64,000 nucleotides of DNA from assembly GCF_033807575.1 (NCBI RefSeq), contig NC_084703.1, positions 186,001 to 250,000 of the forward strand, given 5' to 3'. Shown piece by piece: positions 19,545 through 29,842 of the stretch. Numbering within the stretch: position 1 is the first letter of the stretch; each line of letters begins with the position of its first letter. Origin of the DNA: Cydia pomonella (taxonomy: Eukaryota; Arthropoda; Insecta; Lepidoptera; Tortricidae). The notes under the pieces were generated by a model. That model was given only the letters and a program-made list of their open reading frames with translations. It did not search any database and had not been told where the DNA came from. Made by a program: the position numbers and the translations under genes.

Positions 19545-19739
19545 CTATAAACCCAGTCTCCGCCATGCCAGTATTGTTCAAATCCAAGGTTAGCCTGGAT
19601 ATTCAACCCGGAGGGCCGCAGGTCTTCGCCGCTATCCACATCGGTCGCCGTATTATTGCTATCAGTCCGAGCAGCCTTGTCATTATTATATTGTTCTTTG
19701 TCATCTGTACTAGCATACCACGCATTAGACCGTCGTTTC
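19545..19739 (-). CDS. Unidentified host exon, 195 bp, phase 2-2
   Basis: I do not recognise the protein. On the minus strand a pyrimidine-rich acceptor (TTTACACTCTTACAG) precedes 19739, and a consensus donor (GTAAGAT) follows 19545. Between them 64 codons are open: KRRSNAWYASTDDKEQ, YNNDKAARTDSNNTATDVDS, GEDLRPSGLNIQANLG, FEQYWHGGDWVY. Length divisible by three with the same phase at both ends makes this a symmetric exon that can be duplicated without shifting the frame, and a paralogous copy does lie directly downstream. The polar first half looks like a linker; the second half (LRPSGLNIQANLGFEQYWHG) is the conserved part between the copies. No signal peptide or membrane segment is visible in this piece. 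Neighbouring exons were not found. It could also be an exon of a captured transposon gene. Confidence 0.4.
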
Positions 19740-20117
19740 CTGTAAGAGTGTAAAGCAGTAATAAGATGGGGTTTTTAGGGCTAGCCAGGATGACAATCGT
19801 TTGTCGACAAACGCTAATTACTTAAATGATAAAAATGTATATCCGCTCCTTGGGAAACACTGAACCAAATTATGTTTCATTTAATAATGAGGTTGTTCCA
19901 TTTTGTAATGAAGAGATAAATACAATTTGTTCTGCAGAAGTGGGCCATTCGTGAAATATATAAAATGCCATAGAGACTCACTTAGAGATAATTTTAACCA
20001 AACAGGTTCACTGCGAAGGTCATTTTGACACTGTAGTGAACTCTTGTCTGGTGCGGCGTCCGAAATATGTAACATACCCTTGGTGCGAAGGCGATAATGT
20101 TGTGATATTTTTTTTTA
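19740..20117. other. Non-coding stretch
   Basis: No gene or repeat recognised beyond short inverted words. If the exon at 19545-19739 is real, this is its upstream intron. Confidence 0.35.
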
Positions 20118-20430
20118 TGTTAGCATAGTCAGCAAACGAGCAGACGAGCCGCCTGATAGGAAGCGATCATCGTCGCCCATGGACATAAGCAACACCATAG
20201 GAGCCACTTAAGCGTTGCGGACCCTTGAGAACCCTAAATACCCGCTTCTTGAAGAATCCCATGTCGTAGCGCAAAGGAAATACCTCAGGAGGCAAGACAT
20301 TCCACATTCCGCACGTTCTAGGAAGAAACGAGCGAGATGCCCGCTTTATTCTTGGTGTGCCATGTATCTAAAAAGTGTGGATGAACTTTGCTCCTTTGGC
20401 AGGTACGCGTGTGTACCGACGCCGAAGTTT
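20118..20430 (-). mobile_element. LINE 3' end with ORF2 C-terminus (decayed)
   Basis: Minus-strand translation in shifting frames gives RSFLPRTCGMWN-like and FKKRVFRVLKG-like pieces, the usual end of Jockey/CR1-like ORF2. The tail contains AGCAAACGAGCAGACGAGCC and CCTGATAGGAAGCGATCA on the + strand, as in the better copy at 20862. Confidence 0.6.
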
Positions 20431-20861
20431 TAGGGAAAGTTTAAAAAGTGCTGGCCAGCAAGACATCATACGACAAGCTCTCAACAACTACCGTCTGATG
20501 GTTGTAAGGTGAAAAAATTATTCATTATTCATTATTTTTCAATATACAATACTTCTTGTAGTAACGAAACGGCCAAGCCGCTTATTTTGACTACCATGCC
20601 ATTGGCTCTACAAGAGATCTGATAACTTTTCTTTCTGACAATGTGAGCCTTATGTTTTAGTCTTGGCAACATTTTACATGAAAATGTTTTTGATGGGATT
20701 TTACTTCTTTTGAAAAGTTGCTTATGACAATCTTTCATCCTCTAATTTAAAGGGATAGGGTGATTTACTTTTTAAAGCCTGAATTACGCATCTGGAAACA
20801 TATTTCATACCATCTGCTTTTTTTACTCATTCTCCATTCAAACTTCAACCCCTTTTTTATA
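20431..20861. other. Non-coding stretch
   Basis: AT-rich with small open frames on the minus strand. No recognised feature. Confidence 0.4.
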
Positions 20862-21165
20862 CCACGACGGTGGCAAGCAAGCATACGGCCCGCCTGATGG
20901 TAAGCAGTCACCGTAGCCTATGGACGCGTGCAACTCCAGAGGTGTTACATGCGCGTTGTCGACCCTTTAAAAATCTGTACAATCCTTTTTTGAAGAACCT
21001 CATACTGTAGACCCTCGGGAAAACCTCGGCAGGTAGCTCATTCCACAACCGGAGCGTGCGCGGGAGGAAGTTCCTCTTAAACCGCACAGTGCGTGACCAT
21101 TTAGGTTCTAGGGTGTGAGGATGAACATGAAAATTGAAGTTGGAGGTAGGTACATATGCTTGCAT
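20862..21165 (-). mobile_element. LINE 3' end with readable ORF2 C-terminus
   Basis: The minus-strand frame (to 20908) reads HPHTLEPKWSRTVRFKRNF, LPRTLRLWNELPAEVFPRVY and FFKKGLYRFLKGRQ, ending at a stop in the usual position for this LINE type. The 3' UTR carries the conserved TACCATCAGGCGGGCCGTAT and TGCTTGCTTGCCACCG words. Only about 85 codons remain, so it is a 5'-truncated insertion. Confidence 0.75.
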
Positions 21166-21396
21166 AAAGTTGATAGGTGTGCATTAACGTTAATAGTTGA
21201 TTTAATTTATTTATATTGCACTTGTAAATAATTTTAACCGATTTTTTTATATTGTGTACGTTATCCCCACGTCCGCTAGGAAAGGTTTTATTTATTATTT
21301 GTGAGCAATGGCGAAATTGCTTATAGAATTCCTAAATAAGTTCATCTGTAAAAAAATCTTGTTTGTTTTAAGGGTTTCACTCCTCAGAAGTAAAAA

Positions 21397-21953
21397 AAAG
21401 CGGCCAAGTGCGAGTCGGACTCGCCCATGAAGGGTTCCGTACCATTTATGAGTTTTATGAAGTATTAAAAAAAACTATTTATTAGATCTCGTTCAAACCA
21501 ATTTTCGGTGGAAGTTTGCATGGTAATGTACATCACATATTTTTAGTTTATCATTCTCTTATTTTAGAAGTTACGGGGGGGGGACACATTTTACCACTTT
21601 GGAAGTGTCTCTCGCGCAAACTATTCAGTTTAGAAAAAAATGATTAGAAACCTCATTATCATTTTTACCTCCTCACCTATCCATAGATACCCCACACGTA
21701 TGGGTTTGATGAAAAAAGATTTTTTGAGTTTCAGCTCTAAGTATGGGGAACCCCCAAAATTTATTGTTTTTTTTTTCTATTTTTGTGTAAAAATCTTAAT
21801 AAGGTTCATAGAATACATCTACTTACCAAGTTTTAACAGTATAGCTCTTATAGTTTGGGCCAAAAGTGGCTGTGACATAATCGGACAGACAGACGGACAT
21901 GACGAATCTATAAGGGTTCCGTTTTTTGCCATTTGGCTACGGGACCCTAAAAA
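21397..21953 (+). repeat. GGGTTCCGT-family repeat, near-complete copy
   Basis: Starts AGCGGCCAAGTGCGAGTCGG, ACTCGCCCATGAAGGGTTCC and ends with the hairpin GGGTTCCG / TTTGCCATTTGGCTACGGGA. The GACAGACAGACGGACATGA block precedes the hairpin. Confidence 0.8.
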
Positions 21954-22353
21954 CGGAACCCTTATAGGATCACTCGAGTCTGGCTGTATGTCTGTCACAG
22001 CCATTTTGCTCTAAAACTCGTTTTGGTGGCGTTATCTCGCTTACCGCTCCGCTGCCTCGCTGCGATCCAGTGGACAACCTTAGATTTACATGTTGTAGAT
22101 GCTAAAATGTTGGCGACGAGCCCTCTGGTCTGGTTTCTGCTACTAATCTCTTAATGTCAATACTTGCATAACATAGTTATAAATGAATATCTTGTTATAA
22201 CTTACCCAAATACATAATCCACAAATTCAACAATCTCCGGCGAAGGTGTGACTCGTCCAAAAATTGGAAAAATACTATATTTTTGAGAGGTGGGGGGCCT
22301 GCTTCGCCTCCGCGCCGGCAACGGTCCGACGCTCACGTCTGCAAAACGATATA

Positions 22354-22405
22354 TATATTTTTTTATGGTAGAGGAGGCAAACGAGCAGACGGATCACCTG
22401 ATGGT
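22354..22405 (-). mobile_element. LINE 3'-tail fragment
   Basis: GAGGCAAACGAGCAGACGGA followed by TCACCTGATGGTAAG is the reverse of the common LINE tail seen at 20118-20230. Confidence 0.5.
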
Positions 22406-22494
22406 AAGATTAATACGATTTCCTTGTATTTAAGATAAATCCCAGTAATGGCATTTATTTGGGAATTATGGATGTTTACTTTGTATTCAGCTAT

Positions 22495-22600
22495 ATTTTA
22501 TTTATTTAAACTTTATTGCACAAAAAGAAACCTTATCGTACAAAAGACGGACTTGATGCCAAAAGGCATTTTTTACCAGTTACCAGTCAATCTTAAGGTA
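22495..22600 (-). mobile_element. LINE 3'-UTR fragment (TTTATTGCACA type)
   Basis: ACTTTATTGCACAAAAAGAA, GACGGACTTGATGCCAAAAG and GCATTTTTTACCAGT match a tail commonly seen at 3' ends of lepidopteran LINEs, here inverted. Confidence 0.5.
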
Positions 22601-22676
22601 AAGCAGAGAGATATTATGTAATATATCCCACAACATAAGCCTCATTGAGCTTACTGTAGGACGGTCGATCGTGTAA

Positions 22677-22833
22677 GGTGGCGTTTCCACCAGATGCGAG
22701 AGATGTGTTTGTTAACCAATAGGATTACTTCCCTTAGCGCAACAGAACTGTAATCTGTAATTTTCTATTGGTTCTTAACAAACACATCACTCGCCACGCA
22801 TTCTCGTACAACTCTGGTGGAAAGGTAGCGCAA
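22677..22833. mobile_element. MITE with GCGTTTCCACCAGA-type ends
   Basis: Left GGTGGCGTTTCCACCAG and ATGTGTTTGTTAACCAATAG; right CTATTGGTTCTTAACAAACA and CTGGTGGAAAGGTAGC. The arms pair over most of their ~65-bp length. No coding capacity. Confidence 0.8.
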
Positions 22834-22887
22834 TTGTCCATAATTTAGTTATATTACTTATTCAGTTCAATTAATTCATTGATTAAA

Positions 22888-23735
22888 AAAAGCGGCCAAG
22901 TGCGAGTTGGACTCGCCCATGAAGGGTTCCGTACCATTTATGACGTATTAAAAAAACTACTAACTAGACCTTGTCGAAACCAATTTTCGGTGGAAGTTTG
23001 CATGGTAATGTATATCATATATTTTTTTCAGATTTTTCATTCTGTTATTTTAGAAGTTAAAGGGGGGGGACACACTTTTTTTTTACTTTGGAAGTGTCTC
23101 TCGCGCAAACTATTCAGTTTAGAAAAAAATGATATTAGAAACCTAAATATCATTTTTGAAGACCTATCCAAAGATACCCCACACGTATGGGTTTGATGAA
23201 AAAAAATTTTTTTTTTTTTAATTTTATAACGTATTAAAAAAAACAACTTACTAGATCTCGTTTAAACCAATTTTCGGTGGAAGTTTGCATGGCAATGTAT
23301 ATCATACATTTATTTTTGATTTTTCATTCTGTTATTTTAGAAGTTACGGGGGGGGGGGGGGACACATTTTACCACTTTGGAAGTGTCTCTCGCGCAAACT
23401 TTTCAGTTTAGAAAAAAAATATATTAGAAACCTTAATATCATTTTACAAGACCTATCCATAGATACCCCACACGTAAGGGTTTGATGAAAAAAGATTTTT
23501 GAGTTTCAGTTCTAAGTATTGGGACCCCCAAAATTTATTGTTTTTTTTTTTTTTTTTTTTTTTTTTGTGTAAAAATCTTAATGCGGTTCATAGAATACAT
23601 CTACTTACCAAGTTTGAACAGTATAGCTCTTATAGTTTCGGAAAAAAGTGGCTGTGACATAATCGGACAGACAGACGGATATGACGAATCTATAACGGTT
23701 CCGTTTTTTGCCATTTGGCTACGGAACCCTAACAA
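22888..23735 (+). repeat. GGGTTCCGT-family repeat with internal tandem duplication
   Basis: Begins AAGCGGCCAAGTGCGAGTTG and ends GCCATTTGGCTACGGAACCC. A block of about 285 bp (from GACGTATTAAAAAAACTAC through CCCACACGTATGGGTTTGAT) occurs twice in a row, at about 22943 and 23229. The split copy at 26011-26061/32889-33432 shows the same kind of junction. Confidence 0.8.
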
Positions 23736-24189
23736 CACACTGTTCCAATTATTGTTAGTTTTAAATTCATCTATGAGTTAGTTTACTAAAGCAAATAAAA
23801 AAATTATATTAAATTAAATTATATTAATACTTACACTGAGAGCAGATTAACGCGACTACAAGCAAAAAGCGGAACATGTTGTATGAGAGGAACTTTACAG
23901 CGGTATCGTTTTAATTATGATTACACAGAATTCAATTATAAGTCTAATAACTTAATCAACTTTGACAAAATAATGTTCACTAGCGGAAAATGCATAAGAG
24001 ATAATTTTAATTAAATGTAAACACGTGGAAACGTGCTTCCATTCCTGTATGACGTGCCATTTAACCGATAACTCTCGCATCATATAAAATAGGCTCAATT
24101 TCATAACTGGGATGATAATGACGCTTAAGCCATAGATAAATAAGTACCTAAGCATAGATTGCCCACTGCATACATCAATTTTCTTACTG
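23736..24189. other. Non-coding stretch
   Basis: AT-rich; no recognised gene or repeat. Confidence 0.4.
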
Positions 24190-24488
24190 AAAGGCTAATT
24201 ATGTTCATAGTCGACATCTAGCGTCAAGTAGCGGACTTATCAGTACCGCTGCTTGGCACTAAATGTCTCGAGTGTCGCCCCTGTCGACAAGTGTATTGCT
24301 CAACAATTTACAACTAATATTATAAGCAAAAATTGTTGAAAATAGAGTTCCGATTAATCCGGTTATAATATAAGCTGAAAATGGTTGAGCATTAGACTTT
24401 TCGTTTGTTTCGAGATCTATTGTCAAGTATTGTACTGATAAATTCGCTACTTGACGCTAGATGTCGACTACGAACATAATAAGCCTTT
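24190..24488. mobile_element. MITE with ~53-bp inverted ends
   Basis: Left end AAAGGCTAATTATGTTCATA, GTCGACATCTAGCGTCAAGT, AGCG; right end CGCTACTTGACGCTAGATGT, CGACTACGAACATAATAAGC. The inner halves also pair around the AGTAC/GTACT words. No coding capacity. Confidence 0.85.
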
Positions 24489-24681
24489 TAATAAGAAAAC
24501 AGATGCTTACTTATTTTTACACGCTTAGCTAAAAGATAATTGAAGTGTGCAAAAGGAAGTCATCACGTACATTTTCCTGTAATAGTTAGCATAGACAAGT
24601 GTCCAAAATACACAAATATGAACCAGATTCACTTCATTAATCAGTCGTAATGATAGTGGGGAATTTAAGATGCTAACACAT

Positions 24682-24740
24682 TAGTTCCGGAGGTCGCGGG
24701 TTCAAACCCCGGCTCGTACCAATGAGTTTTTCGGAAATTA
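24682..24740 (+). mobile_element. SINE fragment (box B part)
   Basis: TCCGGAGGTCGCGGGTTCAA, ACCCCGGCTCGTACCAATGA matches the head of the 5850 and 33494 SINE family; box A is missing. Confidence 0.7.
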
Positions 24741-25384
24741 TGTACGAATATATATTATATACTCCTTACGAATATTATGTACTCGCGTTTATGTAGCGCT
24801 ATGCCGTCTTTAATGTAACATACATGCACAAATTTAATGTTGTATATCACATTTTTTATATATATTTATATTAATACAATCCGGCAGCTTGAACATGTCA
24901 TGCTCGCTTAAATATTTTACTTACGGTGGCGTCGTTGATCGGGTCGCCACGTTCCCGAATGGAAGTTGAGGGAGGCGACCTCTGAGATACGCATCATACT
25001 CGTGAACGGGTGCTGTTTGTGGAGACCGGTCTGTTTAAGCTTACACGGTCTACAGGTTATGTTATAAGTAACTCTACTTTTGAGTGGCATTAACGTGAGA
25101 CACTTCATTCGGTTCTTGTCTGTTTTATTTTCTTGTCTTTTAATTATTTGTATAATAATTCAAGTCTTGGAGACCCTTTACATCTCTAAGGATAATTTAA
25201 TGATTTTTTAATTCATATTTTATCTCTGACAACTTAGAGACTTATAAGTATATCTCAAAAGAATTTTAGTATTTGTTGGTTTTATTTTTTTATCATAGTT
25301 TTTTTGGGTAATTTGACATTAAGAGACAGTATATTACATCTCTAATAAAGTATATATTATTTCATCGAATCCATATTGTAATTG
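24741..25384. other. Non-coding stretch with Gypsy-3'-like motif repeats
   Basis: 25165-25345 repeats the pattern GAGAC ... ATCTC (TGGAGACCCTTTACATCTCT; AGAGACAGTATATTACATCT), also found at 32050-32165 near the 3' LTR of the LTR element. It may be the 3' UTR of a related, lost element. No gene. Confidence 0.35.
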
Positions 25385-25672
25385 TATTTTGTAATTTTAC
25401 AAGCTTTTATTTAACTTGCCCTGTTAGTATGTATGGGACAAATCTTGCAAGTTAAATTTGACCCACTTCCCGGTTTCCGATAAAGCTGAAAATTTGCATA
25501 AATATGTAAGTCGGATGACAGTGCAATATTATGGTACCATCGTGCTGATCTGATGATAGAGACAGGAGGTGGCCATAGGAACTCTGTGATAAAACAACGC
25601 AACCTAATTGTGTTTGAGGTTTTTAGAATTGTCTCGATGAGTATTAGTTGCCCCTTTGGGTACGGAACCCTA
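25385..25672 (+). repeat. Interspersed repeat (TTTGACCCACTTCC family), copy 1
   Basis: Contains GCAAGTTAAATTTGACCCAC, GGTACCATCGTGCTGATCTG, GATAGAGACAGGAGGTGGCC and TGTGATAAAACAACGCAACC. Other copies: 37565-37790, 33433-33493 joined to 33849-34020, and 52103-52220 joined to 52789-52860. Class unknown; abundant in Lepidoptera by recognition. Confidence 0.7.
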
Positions 25673-25888
25673 ACTAGCACAGAATAAAACAGTGCTACCG
25701 TACAGATATGAAACTTCCTAAAAAACCGAAGTTTGACAGCGATTCAAGGACGAATCATGTTGTCTCTTTCTAATGTATGGCACTATGCCTGTTGGCTATT
25801 TAGGGTTGTCAAAATTCTAGTCTTATCTGTGGCCGTACACGCATAGGCCAACCCTGATAATTGCTCGGAGCAATGCTGAGAACGGCAC

Positions 25889-25920
25889 TCACGGCCTGAT
25901 TCGAAGAATGATATACGATA
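25889..25920. mobile_element. End fragment of GGCCCGATTCGAAGAAT MITE
   Basis: GGCCTGATTCGAAGAATGAT followed by ATACGATAACG matches the termini of 38696-38951. Confidence 0.5.
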
Positions 25921-26010
25921 ACGCCTAATCCTAAGCTTAGTTCGTCTTTGTACATAACATTTTTATTTTGTTTTGTCTGTTTTATGTGCAATAAAGTGAC
26001 ATTACACACA

Positions 26011-26061
26011 TATTAGAAACCTAAATATCATTTTTGAAGACCTATCCATAGATGTCCCACA
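26011..26061 (+). repeat. Left piece of a GGGTTCCGT-family repeat split by an LTR element
   Basis: TATTAGAAACCTAAATATCA, TTTTTGAAGACCTATCCATA, GATGTCCCACA. The continuation, CACACGTATGGGTTTGATG, is at 32889 beyond the LTR retrotransposon. CACA is present on both sides. Confidence 0.85.
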
Positions 26062-26475
26062 TGTAAGGATACTGTTTAGTTTATATAGATATTTTGTCAT
26101 TATAATACATTTTTCTAGATTAAATAAGCTAACTATAGTATTAAAAGTATTTGTAACGATCGATCACGTGAAGAGTCACGTGATCGATCCCTCCATCTTA
26201 AATATTGAACGAGCATTCGGGAGGTGACATTCGAACGATGACAGTCGAACGATGACAGTCGATGCAAATTACAAGTGGTTACGTTGATTGTATTATTAGC
26301 AGGTCAGTACGTTTTGTTTTGTTAGAACTCGATACAATATAATTGCTTGTCTGAGCGACAAGCGTACTACTGTCGTGTGGTTAGTTAGATTGGAAGAGGT
26401 TATATTCATTGTGCCAAATAAATGTATTTTGATCACACCTACCGTTCTTTTAATATTATGGTTAGACCCCTTATA
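26062..26475 (+). mobile_element. 5' LTR of the 6.8-kb retrotransposon
   Basis: 414 bp, from TGTAAGGATACTG to GACCCCTTATA. Apart from a 4-bp indel it matches 32471-32888 base for base as read by eye. It contains a hairpin (26158-26189), a direct repeat CGAACGATGACAGT, and an AATAAA signal near 26420. The ends TGTAAGG and CCTTATA are imperfectly inverted. Confidence 0.93.
26157..26190. promoter_or_regulatory. Perfect hairpin with CACGTG in the LTR
   Basis: GATCGATCACGTGA, a 4-base loop AGAG, then TCACGTGATCGATC: a 14-bp perfect stem. Each arm carries a CACGTG E-box. The identical structure is at about 32566-32599 in the other LTR. A role in transcription is possible but not shown. Confidence 0.7.
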
Positions 26476-26481
26476 TCTCAG

Positions 26482-26535
26482 AAGTGAGGATAGGCGAGTA
26501 TTTTAACAAATCACTCGTTTATCCCGCCTGCAAAA
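26482..26535 (+). other. Hairpin just inside the 5' LTR
   Basis: GGATAGGCGAGT and ACTCGTTTATCC can pair as 12 bp (two G-T wobbles) across a ~17-base loop, starting within 15 bases of the LTR end. The normal place for a primer-binding site is TCTCAGAAGTGAGG; I could not match it to a tRNA. Confidence 0.45.
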
Positions 26536-26879
26536 GTTAATTAATCGGCCCTGGCACAATGAATACAATTACTGACGCATAACGACTGATGATATTGTTT
26601 GTCTATGTTTGACCACTTATTTTGACTAATAATTTTTTTTATGTGAGGTTAGTGCTCACACTTAAATAATGTTAGCTTATAAGACAACTAAATAAATAAG
26701 AATAGTAAACGAAAAAATAAAATATTGTAATGTAATAACATCATAAAACTGAATTAGCTTACGTGAGAAATATTAAACGAGTGCATACGTTAAAAGTAAA
26801 ACGTATGCTTTTCAGGACAGATCCTGAGTTGTTAGGACAAAAATAACAGTTACATATTTTACACTAGATAATTATAATT

Positions 26880-27310
26880 TCCTCCTCCTACTTGCATCGG
26901 TTTCCTCATCACTGAAGGTAGTTGCCACTTCGAGGGAACAGTTTCTCTTTGACAATTTACCGCCACCTCCATCTGTCGCCAAATGTAGGGCACCGTGGAG
27001 CCCGGATTGGTGGCGTGGAGCGTGGATTAATTTCCAATAAATCCAATAAGTAAAATATAAAACCTAAGGTGGATTGTTGCATTTTAATTAGAATATTTTC
27101 ATTTTTACTTCATTATACAATTAATTTCAATTACAACGGTCTGATTTAATAATGTTTTGATTGGTTCGCAATCAGCGACGGAATATATATATAGACAACG
27201 CTCTCCATAGAAAATACCAGCCATACTGACACTGACAGCTACCCCTTCACCGTGAATATATCCTTGCAGCTTCGAATTATATTCAATAAACTAATTCCTG
27301 CTATTAAACA
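26880..27310 (-). mobile_element. Inverted LTR-like piece with primer-binding site
   Basis: On the minus strand an LTR-like segment ends GGTGCCCTACA (26989) and is followed by TTTGGCGACAGATGGAGGTG, which resembles the TGGCGAC primer-binding site of some retroelements, and then a short coding-like stretch (about 26935-26880). The outer limit at 27310 (TGTTTAATAG on the minus strand) is a guess from a TG/CA pair. It looks like the 5' end of a second LTR element lying backwards inside the 6.8-kb one. Confidence 0.4.
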
Positions 27311-29842
27311 AAAAGTTGTGATTGATCAATAAAAGTTTTGATTGCCTATAATAAAATTCTATGCGTCAAACCGTTGTTGCGTTACAATATTTTGGCGTTG
27401 TCAAATCTTACAATAATTTTACTAAGATGGAACCAATTCATATAAATTATTGTTTGACGCGTATTTATTGTCAAGATTAGGCATGTTTATACTTTATAAG
27501 TGTATGTCGGTACATACAAAATTTGAAACGTAATGTTAATATGTATTATGTATTTTGGAACAATGAAAGTACATACAAAATTTTATAAAATGCCAGTGTT
27601 GAATGTTTCCCAAGTTTAATATACGTTTTTAGTTATGTATCAATAAAATGTAAATAATACAAAACAACAACGCAATATGGAAAGAAACCTGAAGTTAAAA
27701 TATTATAAGTGAGACGACGTTTTATTTTAAAATTTAATAAATTATTTAACTATTTATCATACGACCTTTTGTTGGGATATTACTAGATTCAATTGAACTC
27801 TCCGAGATATTTTCAGTACGTGCCATCTGAAATATTATTCTTAACTGAATATATTGTTTTGTTTTAAATATAATACATATGAAATAACCAAAAATATAAG
27901 TAAGCGTAAGAACAACCTTATCTTCAAGTCCCACTTATCCATTTTCTGTCTGATAGTAATAAATTTCTTTGAAATGTACGCTACAAATTCGCGTGTTTGG
28001 CTAGGGAACCAAGTGAATCAACCTGGTGCCTGCCTGTTTAAAGTAACAGCATTTTTGTCCAAAGAATTTTCTGTTCCGGTCAGGGATTGTGCAACCGGTT
28101 TTATTTAATACCTGTAAATAAATTCTCAAACTAATACCGCTATAAAAATAATAGCTATATTCCTATTAGAGGTATTGTTTTGATTTTGCTTTTGTTTTTA
28201 CCGTTATATATAGACTATTTACAATATTAAATACCTTTATTCAATACCGCCATTCATTGTACTTGAAAGGTAAGATGTCAATCAGACACTACTACTAAAT
28301 CACAACAAATAGGTCTAATACTGTAACGTCACGTGATAATATTTTGCATAGCTGGCTGAAGTGTAGTAGTAGTACCTAGATTAATATTATTTGCTTCTGA
28401 AAGTAAATTATTTAAGTAACGATGTCCTTCATTTTTATTCGCAAAGGAAAAGCCTTGCCAAAGTACTAAGTCTGAAATATTCTGACAATTTAGCAATACG
28501 CAAAGCGCAACATCTTCGAAGTCACAAATAAAGGAGTGTATTGACATTGACATGTATAACCGGTAATGGTTTTTAAGGGTAAAATGTCAAATACAGATAT
28601 TGTTGTCTAATGGCAAAATCACTAATAGACATGAGTACCGTTATTGATTATACCTGTAATCAAAGCTTTAGTGATAAAAATTGCGAAATACAACTATAAC
28701 CGGTTATACCTAATTTTAAACCGGTAGTCAGAAAACCGGTAACGATCCTTTGTGAAACTTGAATAAATAAAACAGGAAGTTTATCGGCAAAAAATTTGCA
28801 CCGTACTTGATATTTTACATAAGAACAAGTAATTGGAGTTCCTTTAAAGTAAAATGTTGCATAACGCCATCTCATTCTGTCACCCCGTATCAAAGTATGC
28901 CCAAAAGGGCATGAGTTATTATGAAACTAATACATATAGTTACGACATTTGGTTTAGCGTATTAGTCTACAACAGTCTGTTAATTTAAATAATTATTTAT
29001 CATGTTTAGGAATTAAACTTACACAAACCAATTAATCCCATTCTTCTTCTTGTGTTGTATTGAATTTTTGGTACCAATAAACGCACAATAAGGCATTTGA
29101 TATAGGTTTCTGAATTAATAATTTTGTATGGGCTGACATGTTATGCCACAGAAGGCTGCTGTCGTACTAAAGCTGTCTAATTCCGCCTAGTACAGTCAAT
29201 TCACTGATTTAAACCTTCACGATTTTTACACATCTTTAACTTATACAAATGGGACTTAATCGCTTAAGTTTTAAATTTACCTCCGACGTTTCAAGGACGG
29301 TGTTGTCGGAGAAGACTGGCTAAAGTTGACATCAACATTTACATTAGAAAATCGCGCGAGTTTTTCGAACTACTCGCACAGTCGATTCGTTTTCGGCACA
29401 GTAGCCGAGGGGTCATTTTTGAGCCCAAGTCAGTCTTTTATAGTTATTCTAGTTCGATGTTCGCAATAAAATGGTTTTTTTATTGTACTTTTATTGAAAA
29501 TATATATTTTTACGTTATGCTTAAAGCTAGATGCGTGATGGTGTGGCAATGATGCAAACTTGCCTATTCTTTTTATTAGTTTTTTTTATTGTTCGAATTC
29601 CCTAGGTGAGCTTGAGTTTGCTCGTCTTACATTTATATGAACAAATTGAATAGTTGTTTATTCAAATAGTGATCAAATTATTGGTATAAAGAAAACGATA
29701 TGATAAATAAATCAATAATAAATCTATATAATAGATTTATATACATAAATACCTTGTGATGTTAGGATAATTTTAATGTAACATGACGAGGGGAATTAAG
29801 ATGATTTTTATAAGAAAAATAATGAAACCGTTTTGACGCGGC
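27311..29842. other. Internal region of the LTR element, unassigned
   Basis: AT-rich and non-coding by eye. 28095-28760 is rich in AACCGGT words. Minus-strand frames at 28329-28553 and 28660-28893 have no recognisable motif. 29280-29480 contains CTCCGACGTTTCAAGGACGG and a CAATAAAA signal and may be part of another LTR. Confidence 0.35.

Noticed and set aside
28329..28893. Two minus-strand frames (74 and 77 codons) as remnants of a transposase
   Set aside because: No catalytic or zinc-finger motif could be identified; ACCGGT-rich surroundings alone are not enough.
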